Shown one piece after another: positions 45,204 to 56,728 of a DNA stretch of 64,000 nucleotides. The stretch covers positions 6,820,001-6,884,000 of the forward strand of contig NZ_CP130720.1 of the NCBI RefSeq assembly GCF_035984415.1, written 5' to 3'. Each line of letters opens with the position of its first letter. Within the stretch, counting starts at the first letter, position 1. A program made the translations under genes and the position numbers. This DNA is from Streptomyces sp. NBC_01296 (GTDB taxonomy: Bacteria; Actinomycetota; Actinomycetes; Streptomycetales; Streptomycetaceae). The notes under the pieces were generated by a model. The model did not search any database, was not told the origin of the DNA, and was given only the letters and a program-made list of their open reading frames with translations.

Positions 45204-46490
45204 ATGAGCAAGATCCTGATTCGTGGCGCGAAGGTTCTCGGCGGCGAGGCGCAGGACGTCCTGATCGACGGCGAGACGATCGCAGCGGTCGGTCAGAACC
45301 TGTCCGCCGAGGGCGCCACCGTCATCGAGGCCGAGGGCCAGGTCCTCCTCCCCGGCCTCGTCGACCTGCACACCCACCTGCGCGAGCCCGGCCGCGAGGA
45401 CTCCGAGACCGTCCTGACCGGCACCCGCGCCGCCGCCTCCGGCGGCTACACCGCCGTCTTCGCCATGGCGAACACCTTCCCCGTCGCCGACACCGCCGGC
45501 GTCGTCGAGCAGGTCTGGCGGCTCGGCAAGGAGTCCGGCTACTGCGACGTGCAGCCCATCGGCGCCGTCACCGTCGGCCTCGAGGGCAAGCAGCTCTCCG
45601 AGCTGGGCGCCATGCACGAGTCCGCGGCCCGCGTCACCGTCTTCTCCGACGACGGCAAGTGCGTCGACGACGCCGTGATCATGCGCCGCGCCCTGGAGTA
45701 CGTGAAGGCCTTCGGCGGCGTCGTCGCCCAGCACGCCCAGGAGCCCCGCCTCACCGAGGGCGCCCAGATGAACGAGGGCGTCGTCTCCGCCGAGCTGGGT
45801 CTGGGCGGCTGGCCGGCCGTCGCCGAGGAGTCGATCATCGCCCGCGACGTCCTCCTCGCCGAGCACGTCGGCTCCCGCGTGCACATCTGCCACCTCTCCA
45901 CCGCCGGCTCCGTCGAGATCGTCCGCTGGGCCAAGTCCCGCGGCATCGACGTCACCGCCGAGGTCACCCCGCACCACCTCCTCCTCACCGACGAGCTGGT
46001 CCGCTCGTACAACGCGGTCTACAAGGTCAACCCGCCGCTGCGCACCGAGCGCGACGTGATGGCCCTGCGCGAGGCGCTCGCCGACGGAACGATCGACATC
46101 GTCGCCACCGACCACGCCCCGCACCCCCACGAGGACAAGGACTGCGAGTGGGCCGCCGCCGCCATGGGCATGGTGGGCCTGGAGACCGCGCTCTCCGTCG
46201 TCCAGCAGACGATGGTGGAGACCGGACTGATCGACTGGGCGGGCGTCGCCGAGCGCATGTCCTTCGCCCCGGCGCGGATCGGCAGCCTGGACAACCACGG
46301 CCGCCCCGTCTCGGCAGGTGAACCCGCGAACCTGACGCTGGTCGATACCTCGTACCGTGGTGTCGTGGACCCCGCACACTTCGCCTCCCGCAGCCGCAAC
46401 ACGCCTTACGAGGGCCGTGAGCTGCCGGGTCGCGTCACTCACACCTTCCTGCGGGGCCGGGCAACGGTCGTGGACGGGAATCTGGCGTGA
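45204..46490 (+). CDS. pyrC: Dihydroorotase (class I)
   Basis: Zn-dependent cyclisation of carbamoyl aspartate to dihydroorotate. The 428 residues of the amidohydrolase superfamily have the metal motif LVDLHTHLREPGRED, the VHICHLSTAGSVEIVRWAKS region with a ligand His, and ATDHAPHPHEDK with the catalytic Asp. In many actinobacteria PyrB and PyrC associate. ATG 45204, 2 nt after pyrB. The stop overlaps the next gene's GTG by 4 nt. Confidence 0.97.
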   Translation: MSKILIRGAKVLGGEAQDVLIDGETIAAVGQNLSAEGATVIEAEGQVLLPGLVDLHTHLREPGREDSETVLTGTRAAASGGYTAVFAMANTFPVADTAGVVEQVWRLGKESGYCDVQPIGAVTVGLEGKQLSELGAMHESAARVTVFSDDGKCVDDAVIMRRALEYVKAFGGVVAQHAQEPRLTEGAQMNEGVVSAELGLGGWPAVAEESIIARDVLLAEHVGSRVHICHLSTAGSVEIVRWAKSRGIDVTAEVTPHHLLLTDELVRSYNAVYKVNPPLRTERDVMALREALADGTIDIVATDHAPHPHEDKDCEWAAAAMGMVGLETALSVVQQTMVETGLIDWAGVAERMSFAPARIGSLDNHGRPVSAGEPANLTLVDTSYRGVVDPAHFASRSRNTPYEGRELPGRVTHTFLRGRATVVDGNLA

Positions 46491-47068
46491 CACCTGCAGT
46501 AATCCAACTGGCCGCCGAGGCCGCCGAACGACGGTCGGCGGAGGTGACGGACTGGGGCGCCCGCATCGCGTGGGTGATCGGTCTGCTCGTCTTCATCGCG
46601 TTCGTGTACTGGCTGATGCGGCAGGGCTGGAAATGGCGCGGCGCCCTGCAGAGCGATCTGCCGGAGCTGCCCGCCGCCCCCGGCGGTCTCCCCGAGCACC
46701 GGCTGGCCCTGACCGGCCGGTACCACGGGTCCACCACCGCCGGGCAGTGGCTCGACCGGATCGTCGCCCACGGGCTGGGCATCCGCAGCCGGGTCGAGCT
46801 CACGCTCACCGACGCGGGCCTCGACGTGGTCCGTCCGGGTGCCACCGACTTCTTCGTACCGGCCGCGCAGCTGCGCGGCGCCCGCCTCGACAAGGGAATC
46901 GCGGGCAAGGTACTCACCGAGGGCGGTCTCCTCGTCGTCACCTGGGCGCACGGCGACAAGCTGATCGACTCCGGATTCCGCTCCGACCGCGCGGCCGAAC
47001 ACGCCGCCTGGGTCGAAGCACTCAATCTCATGAACCAATCCATCACGACGGAAGGCGCCGAACGATGA
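46487..47068 (+). CDS. PH-like membrane protein in the pyr operon
   Basis: Protein of 193 residues with one N-terminal transmembrane helix (IAWVIGLLVFIAFVYWLM) and a cytoplasmic beta-rich domain (ELTLTDAGLDVVRPGATDFF, QLRGARLDKGIAGKVLTEGG, WVEALNLM) that reads like a bacterial PH domain. It overlaps pyrC by 4 nt and carA by 4 nt, so it is fully embedded in the pyrimidine operon. This position is conserved in actinobacteria as far as I recall. No enzymatic motif is visible; its role in pyrimidine synthesis is unknown. Confidence 0.82.
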   Translation: MTPAVIQLAAEAAERRSAEVTDWGARIAWVIGLLVFIAFVYWLMRQGWKWRGALQSDLPELPAAPGGLPEHRLALTGRYHGSTTAGQWLDRIVAHGLGIRSRVELTLTDAGLDVVRPGATDFFVPAAQLRGARLDKGIAGKVLTEGGLLVVTWAHGDKLIDSGFRSDRAAEHAAWVEALNLMNQSITTEGAER

Positions 47069-48232
47069 CGACCTCCACCAGGGGAGCAGCCAAAGCTCCC
47101 GCCGTACTCGTCCTGGAGGACGGTCGGATCTTCCGCGGCCGCGCCTACGGCGCTGTGGGGGAGACCTTCGGCGAGGCCGTGTTCTCCACCGGCATGACCG
47201 GCTACCAGGAGACCCTCACCGACCCGTCGTACCACCGGCAGGTCGTCGTGATGACCGCGCCGCACGTGGGCAACACCGGCGTCAACGACGAGGACCCCGA
47301 GTCCTCCCGCATCTGGGTCGCCGGGTACGTCGTACGCGACCCCGCCCGCGTCCCGTCCAACTGGCGCTCGCAGCGCTCGCTGGACGAGGAGCTGGTCAAG
47401 CAGGGCGTCGTCGGCATCTGCGGCATCGACACCCGCGCACTGACCCGCCACCTGCGCGAGCGCGGCGCCATGCGCGTCGGCATCTTCTCGGGCGAGGCCT
47501 GGGCGCACGTCCGCGACGAGGCCCTGCTGGCGAAGGTCCAGGCCGCGCCGCAGATGAAGGGTGCGAACCTCTCCGCCGAGGTCGCCACCAAGGAGACGTA
47601 CGTCGTCCCCGCCATCGGCCCCGACGGCGGAGCCGTCCCGATCGGCAAGGCGAAGTTCACCGTCGCCGCCGTCGACCTCGGCATCAAGGGCATGACCCCG
47701 CACCGGATGGCCGAGCGCGGCATCGAGGTGCACGTGCTGCCCGCCACCGCCACCGTCGAGGACGTGTACGCGGTCGCCCCGGACGGCGTGTTCTTCTCCA
47801 ACGGCCCGGGCGACCCGGCCACCGCCGACGGCCCCGTCGCCGTCATGCAGGGCGTCCTGGAGCGCAAGACGCCGCTCTTCGGCATCTGCTTCGGCAACCA
47901 GATCCTGGGCCGCGCGCTCGGCTTCGGCACGTACAAGCTGAAGTACGGGCACCGCGGCATCAACCAGCCGGTGCAGGACCGCACCACCGGCAAGGTCGAG
48001 GTCACCGCGCACAACCACGGCTTCGCCGTGGACGCGCCGCTCGACAAGGTCTCCGAGACCCCCTACGGCCGCGCCGAGGTCTCCCACGTCTGCCTGAACG
48101 ACCAGGTCGTCGAAGGCCTCCGGCTGCTCGACCAGCCGGCCTTCTCCGTCCAGTACCACCCCGAAGCGGCTGCCGGCCCGCACGACGCCGCGTACCTCTT
48201 CGACCGCTTCGTATCCCTGATGGAGGCCGAGC

Positions 48233-48240
<8 letters not shown>
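47065..48240 (+). CDS. carA: Carbamoyl phosphate synthase small subunit
   Basis: Glutaminase subunit supplying ammonia to CarB for pyrimidine and arginine synthesis. The 391 residues comprise an N-terminal swivelling domain (GEAVFSTGMTGYQETLTDPS) and a class I amidotransferase domain with the nucleophile in PLFGICFGNQILGRALG and the catalytic His in VQYHPEAAAGPHD. ATG 47065 overlaps the previous stop, and the 3' end overlaps carB by 8 nt. Confidence 0.97.
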
Positions 48241-51541
<3,301 letters not shown>

Positions 51542-51549
51542 CAGCCCGT

Positions 51550-51597
51550 ACGAGGAGGGGGACACGGATGCGCGATGCGCATCGGTGTCCCCCTCGT
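51550..51597 (+). terminator. Hairpin between carB and pyrD
   Basis: An interrupted long stem: ACGAGG-A-GGGGGACAC on the left pairs with GTGTCCCCCTCGT on the right, and inside it GATGCGC pairs with GCGCATC. No T-run follows and pyrD is only 27 nt further, so it may attenuate rather than end the transcript, or stabilise the upstream mRNA. Confidence 0.6.
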
Positions 51598-51624
51598 CAT
51601 GAGCGCACAAGGGATCTTCTCGAC

Positions 51625-52734
51625 ATGTACAAACTCTTCTTCGACCTCGTCTTCAAGCGGATGGACCCGGAGCAGGCCCACTACCTGGCCTTCCGCTGGA
51701 TCCGGCTCGCGGCCCGCACCCCGGTGCTGCGCACCTTCGCGGCGGCGGCCCTGGCCCCGCGCCACAAGGAGCTGCGCACCGAGGCGCTCGGGCTGCGCAT
51801 GCACGGCCCCTTCGGCCTCGCGGCGGGCTTCGACAAGAACGCCGTCGCCATCGACGGCATGTCCATGCTCGGCTTCGACCACATCGAGATCGGCACGGTC
51901 ACGGCGCAGGCGCAGCCGGGCAACCCCAAGAAGCGGCTGTTCCGCCTCGTGCCGGACCGCGCGCTGATCAACCGCATGGGCTTCAACAACGAGGGTTCCG
52001 CAGCCGTGGCGGCCCGCCTGGCGGCCCGCGTGCCCGTCTTCAACACGGTCGTGGGCGTCAACATCGGCAAGACCAAGGTCGTGCCGGAGGAGGAGGCTGT
52101 GGCGGACTACGTCGCCTCCACCGAGCGCCTGGCCCGCCACGCGGACTACCTGGTCGTGAACGTCTCCTCGCCGAACACGCCGGGCCTGCGCAACCTCCAG
52201 GCCACCGAGTCCCTCCGGCCGCTCCTGACGGCCGTACGGGAGGCCGCGGACCGCACGGTGACCGACCGCCGGGTCCCGCTCCTGGTGAAGATCGCGCCGG
52301 ACCTCGCGGACGAGGACGTCGACGCGGTCGCGGACCTGGCCCTGGAGCTCGGCCTGGACGGCATCATCGCGACGAACACCACCATCGCGCGCGACGGGCT
52401 GGGCCTGAAGTCCGCCCCCTCCCTCGTGAAGGAGACCGGAGGCCTGTCGGGCGCCCCGGTCAAGGAGCGCTCCCTGGAGGTCCTGCGCCGCCTGTACGCC
52501 CGTGTGGGCGACCGCCTGGTGCTCGTGGGCGTCGGGGGCATCGAGAACGCCGAGGACGCCTGGCAGCGGATCCTGGCCGGCGCGACCCTGATCCAGGGGT
52601 ACAGCGCGTTCATCTACGAGGGCCCGTTCTACGCCCGCGCGATCCACAAGGGCCTGGCCGCGCGCCTGGCCGTCAGCCCGTACGCGACCCTCGCCGAGGC
52701 CGTCGGCGCCGAAACCCGAAAGGCCGCCCAGTGA
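51625..52734 (+). CDS. pyrD: Dihydroorotate dehydrogenase (quinone, class 2)
   Basis: FMN enzyme oxidising dihydroorotate with membrane quinone. The 369 residues have the class 2 N-terminal membrane-association helices (MYKLFFDLVFKRMDPEQAHY), FGLAAGFDKNAVAIDG, INRMGFNNEG, and NVSSPNTPGLRNLQ with the catalytic Ser that marks class 2. ATG 51625. The stop overlaps the pyrF GTG by 4 nt. Confidence 0.97.
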   Translation: MYKLFFDLVFKRMDPEQAHYLAFRWIRLAARTPVLRTFAAAALAPRHKELRTEALGLRMHGPFGLAAGFDKNAVAIDGMSMLGFDHIEIGTVTAQAQPGNPKKRLFRLVPDRALINRMGFNNEGSAAVAARLAARVPVFNTVVGVNIGKTKVVPEEEAVADYVASTERLARHADYLVVNVSSPNTPGLRNLQATESLRPLLTAVREAADRTVTDRRVPLLVKIAPDLADEDVDAVADLALELGLDGIIATNTTIARDGLGLKSAPSLVKETGGLSGAPVKERSLEVLRRLYARVGDRLVLVGVGGIENAEDAWQRILAGATLIQGYSAFIYEGPFYARAIHKGLAARLAVSPYATLAEAVGAETRKAAQ

Positions 52735-53609
52735 CCGAGACCCCCGTGACCGAGAGCGCCTCGACCGAGAGCGCCGTGACCCCCTTCGGCACCCGCCTGC
52801 GCGCGGCGATGGACTCCCGCGGCCCGCTGTGCGTGGGCATCGACCCGCACGCGGCCCTCCTGTCGTCGTGGGGCCTGAACGACGACATCGCGGGCCTGGA
52901 GAAGTTCTCCCGCACGGTCGTCGAGGCGCTGGCCGACTCGGTGGCCGTCTTCAAGCCGCAGGCGGCCTTCTTCGAGCGCTTCGGCTCGAAGGGCATCGCG
53001 GTGCTCGAGCAGACCGTGGCCGACGCGCGGGCCGCGGGCACGCTGGTCGTGATGGACGCGAAGCGCGGTGACATCGGCTCGACGATGGCCGCGTACGCGC
53101 AGACCTTCCTGTCGCCGTCCTCGCCGCTGTTCTCCGACGCCCTGACCGTGTCCCCGTACCTGGGCTACGGCTCGCTGCAGCCGGCGGTGGAACTCGCCCG
53201 CCGTTCGGGCACGGGCCTCTTCGTCCTCGCACTCACCTCGAACCCGGAGGGAGCGGAGGTCCAGCGCGCGGTGCGCGAGGACGGCCGCACGATCGGCGCG
53301 ACCATGCTGGGCCACCTCGCGGCGGAGAACGCGGGCGCGGCGCCGATGGGCTCCTTCGGAGCCGTGGTCGGCGCCACGCTGGGCGACCTGTCGTCCTTCG
53401 ACCTGGACATCAACGGGCCGCTGCTGGCGCCCGGCATCGGTGCGCAGGGTGCGACGGCGGCCGATCTGCCGGCGGTCTTCGGCGCGGCGGTCCGCAACGT
53501 GGTCCCGAACGTGTCGCGGGGCGTGCTGAAGCACGGTCCGGACGCCGCGGCCCTGCGTGCCTCGGCCACCCGGTTCGCGGACGAAATCCGCGAGGCGGTC
53601 TCCGTCTGA
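52731..53609 (+). CDS. pyrF: Orotidine 5'-phosphate decarboxylase (group 2)
   Basis: Last step to UMP. The 292 residues have LCVGIDPHAALL, VFKPQAAFFERFGSKG, the catalytic VVMDAKRGDIGSTM and late PGIGAQGAT. The first 18 residues (TETPVTESASTESAVTP) are a repetitive extension; later in-frame GTG codons would remove part of it, but GTG 52731 overlaps the pyrD stop as elsewhere in the operon. Last gene of the pyr operon. Confidence 0.95.
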   Translation: MTETPVTESASTESAVTPFGTRLRAAMDSRGPLCVGIDPHAALLSSWGLNDDIAGLEKFSRTVVEALADSVAVFKPQAAFFERFGSKGIAVLEQTVADARAAGTLVVMDAKRGDIGSTMAAYAQTFLSPSSPLFSDALTVSPYLGYGSLQPAVELARRSGTGLFVLALTSNPEGAEVQRAVREDGRTIGATMLGHLAAENAGAAPMGSFGAVVGATLGDLSSFDLDINGPLLAPGIGAQGATAADLPAVFGAAVRNVVPNVSRGVLKHGPDAAALRASATRFADEIREAVSV

Positions 53610-53921
53610 GGCGGTCCGGAACCCGTTCGGAAGTGCCGTCGGGCGGTCCGGCCGCCCCGCACGTCGTACGGTCTGACGAAATTCGAACGTCTTTCACCGG
53701 ACAAAACCGGGGTGTTTTGTCCGTGATGTACGGTTCAGTGGAGGCTGACCAGGACTTTTCGTCCGTTCTCGCTGACTGGAGCCGCCTTGGCCGCTAGTCT
53801 CCGATCAGAGTGAACGAGCAGCGAACGAGTTCCACCGCTGTTCGGGCATTCGCCTGGTGTGGCGCCTTAGGGTTCCCCACTGGTCCGTATCCGACAGTTC
53901 GACATCCGAGGTGACGTAGGC
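53610..53921. other. Gene-free gap between pyrF and the integration host factor gene
   Basis: No ORF worth calling. It contains the end of the pyr operon, an AT-richer stretch (GACGAAATTCGAACGTCTTTCA, about 53675-53696) next to a 10-bp perfect dyad at 53698-53723, and the presumed promoter and leader of the sihf gene. Confidence 0.6.
53698..53723. promoter_or_regulatory. 10-bp inverted repeat upstream of the integration host factor gene
   Basis: CGGACAAAAC (53698-53707) and GTTTTGTCCG (53714-53723) are a perfect dyad with a 6-nt CGGGGT centre. It lies 89 nt after pyrF and about 200 nt before sihf. No T-run follows, so it reads more like an operator than a terminator, but both are possible. 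Confidence 0.5.
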
Positions 53922-54245
53922 GTGGCTCTTCCGCCCCTTACCCCTGAACAGCGCGCAGCCGCGCTCGAAAAGGCCGCCGCGGCTCGCCGGGAGCGGGCCG
54001 AGGTGAAGAATCGACTCAAGCACTCCGGCGCCTCGCTCCAAGAGGTCATCAAGACGGGCCAGGAGAACGACGTCATCGGCAAGATGAAGGTCTCCGCCCT
54101 GCTGGAGTCCCTGCCTGGCGTGGGCAAGGTCCGCGCCAAGCAGATCATGGAGCGCCTCGGCATCTCCGAGTCCCGGCGTGTCCGAGGTCTCGGTTCCAAC
54201 CAGATCGCGTCTCTGGAGCGTGAGTTCGGCACTCCTGCCGGCTGA
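53922..54245 (+). CDS. Integration host factor, actinobacterial type (sIHF/mIHF)
   Basis: Small nucleoid-associated protein that binds and bends DNA, needed for normal sporulation septation and antibiotic production in Streptomyces. The 107 residues have a basic N-terminal helix (RAAALEKAAAARRERAEVKN) and a helix-two-turn-helix region with LLESLPGVGKVRAKQIMERL, LGISESRRVRGLGSNQ. It is unrelated to proteobacterial IHF/HU. GTG 53922 has GAGGTGACG upstream. Position just upstream of gmk is conserved in actinobacteria. Confidence 0.95.
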   Translation: MALPPLTPEQRAAALEKAAAARRERAEVKNRLKHSGASLQEVIKTGQENDVIGKMKVSALLESLPGVGKVRAKQIMERLGISESRRVRGLGSNQIASLEREFGTPAG

Positions 54246-54294
54246 CGCGTTGCCTGAAGTTCTCCCGGCGTTCTCAGGCAGTCCCGAGAACCTG

Positions 54295-54300
54295 GATAAT
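54295..54300 (+). promoter_or_regulatory. Promoter -10 box for leaderless gmk
   Basis: GATAAT ends 6 nt before the gmk ATG, with TTCTCA (54271-54276) 18 nt upstream as a possible -35. No ribosome binding site precedes the ATG. This is the arrangement of a transcript that begins at or near the start codon. Confidence 0.55.
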
Positions 54301-54306
54301 CGCTTT

Positions 54307-54870
54307 ATGGCAGCAGAGGTTCGTCCGCGGCTGACCGTGCTCTCCGGCCCTTCGGGGGTCGGCAAGAGCACGGTCGTCGCGCATATGCGCAAGGTCCACC
54401 CCGAGGTATGGCTCTCGGTGTCGGCCACCACCCGCAAGCCGCGGCCCGGTGAGCGACACGGAGTCCACTACTTCTTCGTCAACGACGACGAGTTCGACAA
54501 GCTGATCGCCAACGGCGAGCTGCTGGAGTGGGCCGAGTTCGCGGGCAACCGCTACGGCACACCGCGCGGCGCGGTGGCGGAGCGACTCGAGAACGGCGAG
54601 CCCGTTCTCCTGGAGATCGATCTCCAGGGCGCGCGACTCGTCCGCGAGTCGATGCCCGAAGCTCAACTCGTCTTCCTGGCGCCGCCGAGCTGGGACGAGC
54701 TGGTCCGCCGGCTCACCGGCCGCGGCACCGAATCGCCCGAGGTCATCCAGCGCAGGCTGGAGACCGCCAAGGTCGAACTCGCTGCCGAGTCCGAGTTCGA
54801 CACCACCCTGGTGAACACCTCCGTCGAGGACGTAGCGCGTGAGCTGCTAGCCTTGATGGAAGTTGTTTGA
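54307..54870 (+). CDS. gmk: Guanylate kinase
   Basis: Converts GMP to GDP. The 187 residues have the P-loop LSGPSGVGKSTVV, the GMP-binding SVSATTRKPRPGERHGVHYF, and LLEIDLQGARLVRES. ATG 54307 begins MAAEVRPRLTVLSGPSG; upstream in-frame GTG and TTG codons exist but without ribosome binding sites, and a -10-like GATAAT lies immediately upstream of the ATG. rpoZ follows after 61 nt. Confidence 0.94.
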   Translation: MAAEVRPRLTVLSGPSGVGKSTVVAHMRKVHPEVWLSVSATTRKPRPGERHGVHYFFVNDDEFDKLIANGELLEWAEFAGNRYGTPRGAVAERLENGEPVLLEIDLQGARLVRESMPEAQLVFLAPPSWDELVRRLTGRGTESPEVIQRRLETAKVELAAESEFDTTLVNTSVEDVARELLALMEVV

Positions 54871-54905
54871 TCGTTGATCGATGTTCCATCGATCGATGCT
54901 TGATC
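54867..54905. repeat. GATC-rich inverted repeat between gmk and rpoZ
   Basis: GATCGATG (54876-54883) and CATCGATC (54887-54894) form a perfect 8-bp stem with a TTC loop, flanked by three TTGATC copies (54867, 54874, 54900). The stretch is unusually AT-rich for this chromosome and follows the gmk stop directly. Confidence 0.6.
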
Positions 54906-54931
54906 ATTCACCCAACTTCGGAAGGTAGAGC

Positions 54932-55204
54932 GTGTCCTCTTCCATCACTGCGCCCGAGGGCATCATCAACCCGCCGATCGACGAGCTGCTCGAGGCCACG
55001 GACTCGAAGTACAGCCTCGTGATCTACGCGGCCAAGCGCGCGCGTCAGATCAACGCGTACTACTCGCAGCTCGGTGAGGGCCTGCTCGAGTACGTCGGCC
55101 CGCTGGTGGACACCCACGTCCACGAGAAGCCGCTTTCGATCGCGCTGCGCGAGATCAACGCGGGTCTGCTGACCTCCGAGGCCATCGAGGCCCCGGCTCA
55201 GTAA
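54932..55204 (+). CDS. rpoZ: RNA polymerase omega subunit
   Basis: Small RNA polymerase subunit that chaperones beta prime. The 90 residues have PPIDELLEATDSKYSLVIYA, AAKRARQINAYYSQL and a C-terminus with EKPLSIALREINAG. GTG 54932 has GGAAGG upstream. In Streptomyces omega affects secondary metabolism and differentiation. Ends at a strong hairpin. Confidence 0.97.
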   Translation: MSSSITAPEGIINPPIDELLEATDSKYSLVIYAAKRARQINAYYSQLGEGLLEYVGPLVDTHVHEKPLSIALREINAGLLTSEAIEAPAQ

Positions 55205-55223
55205 GGCACCGAGCATTCCTTTC

Positions 55224-55260
55224 ACCACAGGCCCGGCAGAACATCTGCCGGGCCTGTGGT
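55224..55260 (+). terminator. Terminator after rpoZ
   Basis: A perfect 17-bp stem (55224-55240 with 55244-55260), 3-nt ACA loop, 19 nt after rpoZ. No long T-run. Confidence 0.8.
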
Positions 55261-55303
55261 GTGTCATAGACACGTACGACGATCAGCGATAGGGGCGTGT
55301 GTG

Positions 55304-56533
55304 GTGGATAAGCCGAAGGTCGTGCTCGGAGTCAGCGGCGGGATCGCCGCCTACAAGGCGTGCGAGCTGCTGCGCCGGCTGACCGAGTCCGGACACGACG
55401 TACGGGTGGTGCCCACGGCGGCGTCCCTGAACTTCGTGGGCGAGGCCACCTGGGCCGCGCTGTCCGGGAACCCGGCCGGCACGGAGGTCTGGGAGACCGT
55501 TCACGAGGTCCCGCACGTCCGCATCGGGCAGGGCGCCGACCTCGTCGTCGTCGCCCCCGCCACCGCCGACATGCTCGCCAAGGCCGCCCACGGCCTCGCC
55601 GACGACCTGCTCACCAACACGCTGCTCACCGCACGCTGCCCGGTGGTGTTCGCCCCCGCCATGCACACCGAGATGTGGGAGCACCCCGCCACCCAGGAGA
55701 ACGTGGCGACGCTGCGCCGCCGCGGCGCCCTCGTCATCGAACCCGCCGTCGGCCGGCTCACCGGCAAGGACACCGGCAAGGGACGGCTGCCCGACCCCGA
55801 AGAGATCTACGAGGTGTGCCGCAGCGTCTTGAGAAGGCACAGCCTGGCGCGCGGCGTGGCCGAGCCCGACCTGGTCGGCCGGCACGTGGTGATCAGCGCG
55901 GGCGGCACGAGGGAACCGCTCGACCCGGTCCGCTTCCTCGGCAACCGCTCCTCCGGCAAGCAGGGCTACGCGCTGGCCCGCACGGCCGTCGCCCGCGGCG
56001 CCCGGGTCACCCTGGTGGCGGCCAACACCGCACTGGCCGACCCGGCCGGGGTGGACGTCGTACGGGTCGGGACGGCCGTACAGCTGCGCGAGGCGGTCCT
56101 CAAGGCGGCGGCGGACGCCGACGCCGTGGTGATGGCCGCGGCCGTGGCCGACTTCCGGCCGGCCGAGTACGCGGACGGCAAGATCAAGAAGAAGGACGGG
56201 CAGGATCCGGCGCCCGTGGCGCTCGTCCGCAACCCCGACGTCCTCGCGGAGATCTCGGCCGACCGGGCCCGGGAGGGCCAGGTCGTCGTCGGTTTCGCCG
56301 CCGAAACTGACAATGTGCTGGCGAACGGCCGGGCCAAATTGCTCCGCAAGGGGTGTGATCTTCTCGTCGTGAACGAGGTGGGCGCATCCAAGACCTTCGG
56401 TTCCGAGGAGAACGAGGCCGTGATCCTTGCCTCCAGTGGGGCCGAGACCCCGGTTCCCTATGGTCCGAAGGAAGCGCTGGCCGAGGTGATTTGGGACCAG
56501 GTCGCTCCACGGCTGGCTCCACGACGCGCCTGA
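55304..56533 (+). CDS. coaBC: Bifunctional phosphopantothenoylcysteine decarboxylase/phosphopantothenate-cysteine ligase
   Basis: Two consecutive coenzyme A steps in one 409-residue protein. The N-terminal flavoprotein decarboxylase has GVSGGIAAYKACELLRRL and FAPAMHTEMW, where the usual Asn of the PxMNxxMW motif is His. The C-terminal synthetase has ISAGGTREPLDPVRFLGNRS and the Lys-rich KIKKKDG segment. Start: GTG 55304 gives VDKPKVVLGVSGG with AGGGG 8 nt upstream; GTG 55301 is equally close. The preceding rpoZ hairpin gives it its own transcription unit, apparently shared with none downstream. Confidence 0.94.
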   Translation: MDKPKVVLGVSGGIAAYKACELLRRLTESGHDVRVVPTAASLNFVGEATWAALSGNPAGTEVWETVHEVPHVRIGQGADLVVVAPATADMLAKAAHGLADDLLTNTLLTARCPVVFAPAMHTEMWEHPATQENVATLRRRGALVIEPAVGRLTGKDTGKGRLPDPEEIYEVCRSVLRRHSLARGVAEPDLVGRHVVISAGGTREPLDPVRFLGNRSSGKQGYALARTAVARGARVTLVAANTALADPAGVDVVRVGTAVQLREAVLKAAADADAVVMAAAVADFRPAEYADGKIKKKDGQDPAPVALVRNPDVLAEISADRAREGQVVVGFAAETDNVLANGRAKLLRKGCDLLVVNEVGASKTFGSEENEAVILASSGAETPVPYGPKEALAEVIWDQVAPRLAPRRA

Positions 56534-56728
56534 GCGACGGCTCTTCTCGTAGCCGATTCCATGAGCCAGAATGGAGTGCCGCAGGTCACATGGCTCCCAT
56601 TGGGCGAGACAGGTGGTCCGGCAAACGGTGGCGACCGATAAACTGCATTCGGAACGTGATCGGGCGCAGCCCCCGGTGTGGTTCCGCCAAATGATCAGCC
56701 AGCAGCCGCTGCAACCCCAGGGAGCGTT

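Noticed and set aside
44961..46493. 510-codon minus-strand frame opposite pyrC
   Set aside because: Same GC-bias artefact; pyrC on the plus strand has all its catalytic motifs.
53610..53704. Short minus-strand frame crossing the pyrF-sihf gap
   Set aside because: It is only the open end of a frame running antisense to pyrF, with no start signal or similarity.
56534..56728. Possible SAM riboswitch upstream of metK
   Set aside because: I looked for SAM-I, SAM-II and SAM-IV conserved cores and found none. The short pairings seen are not enough.
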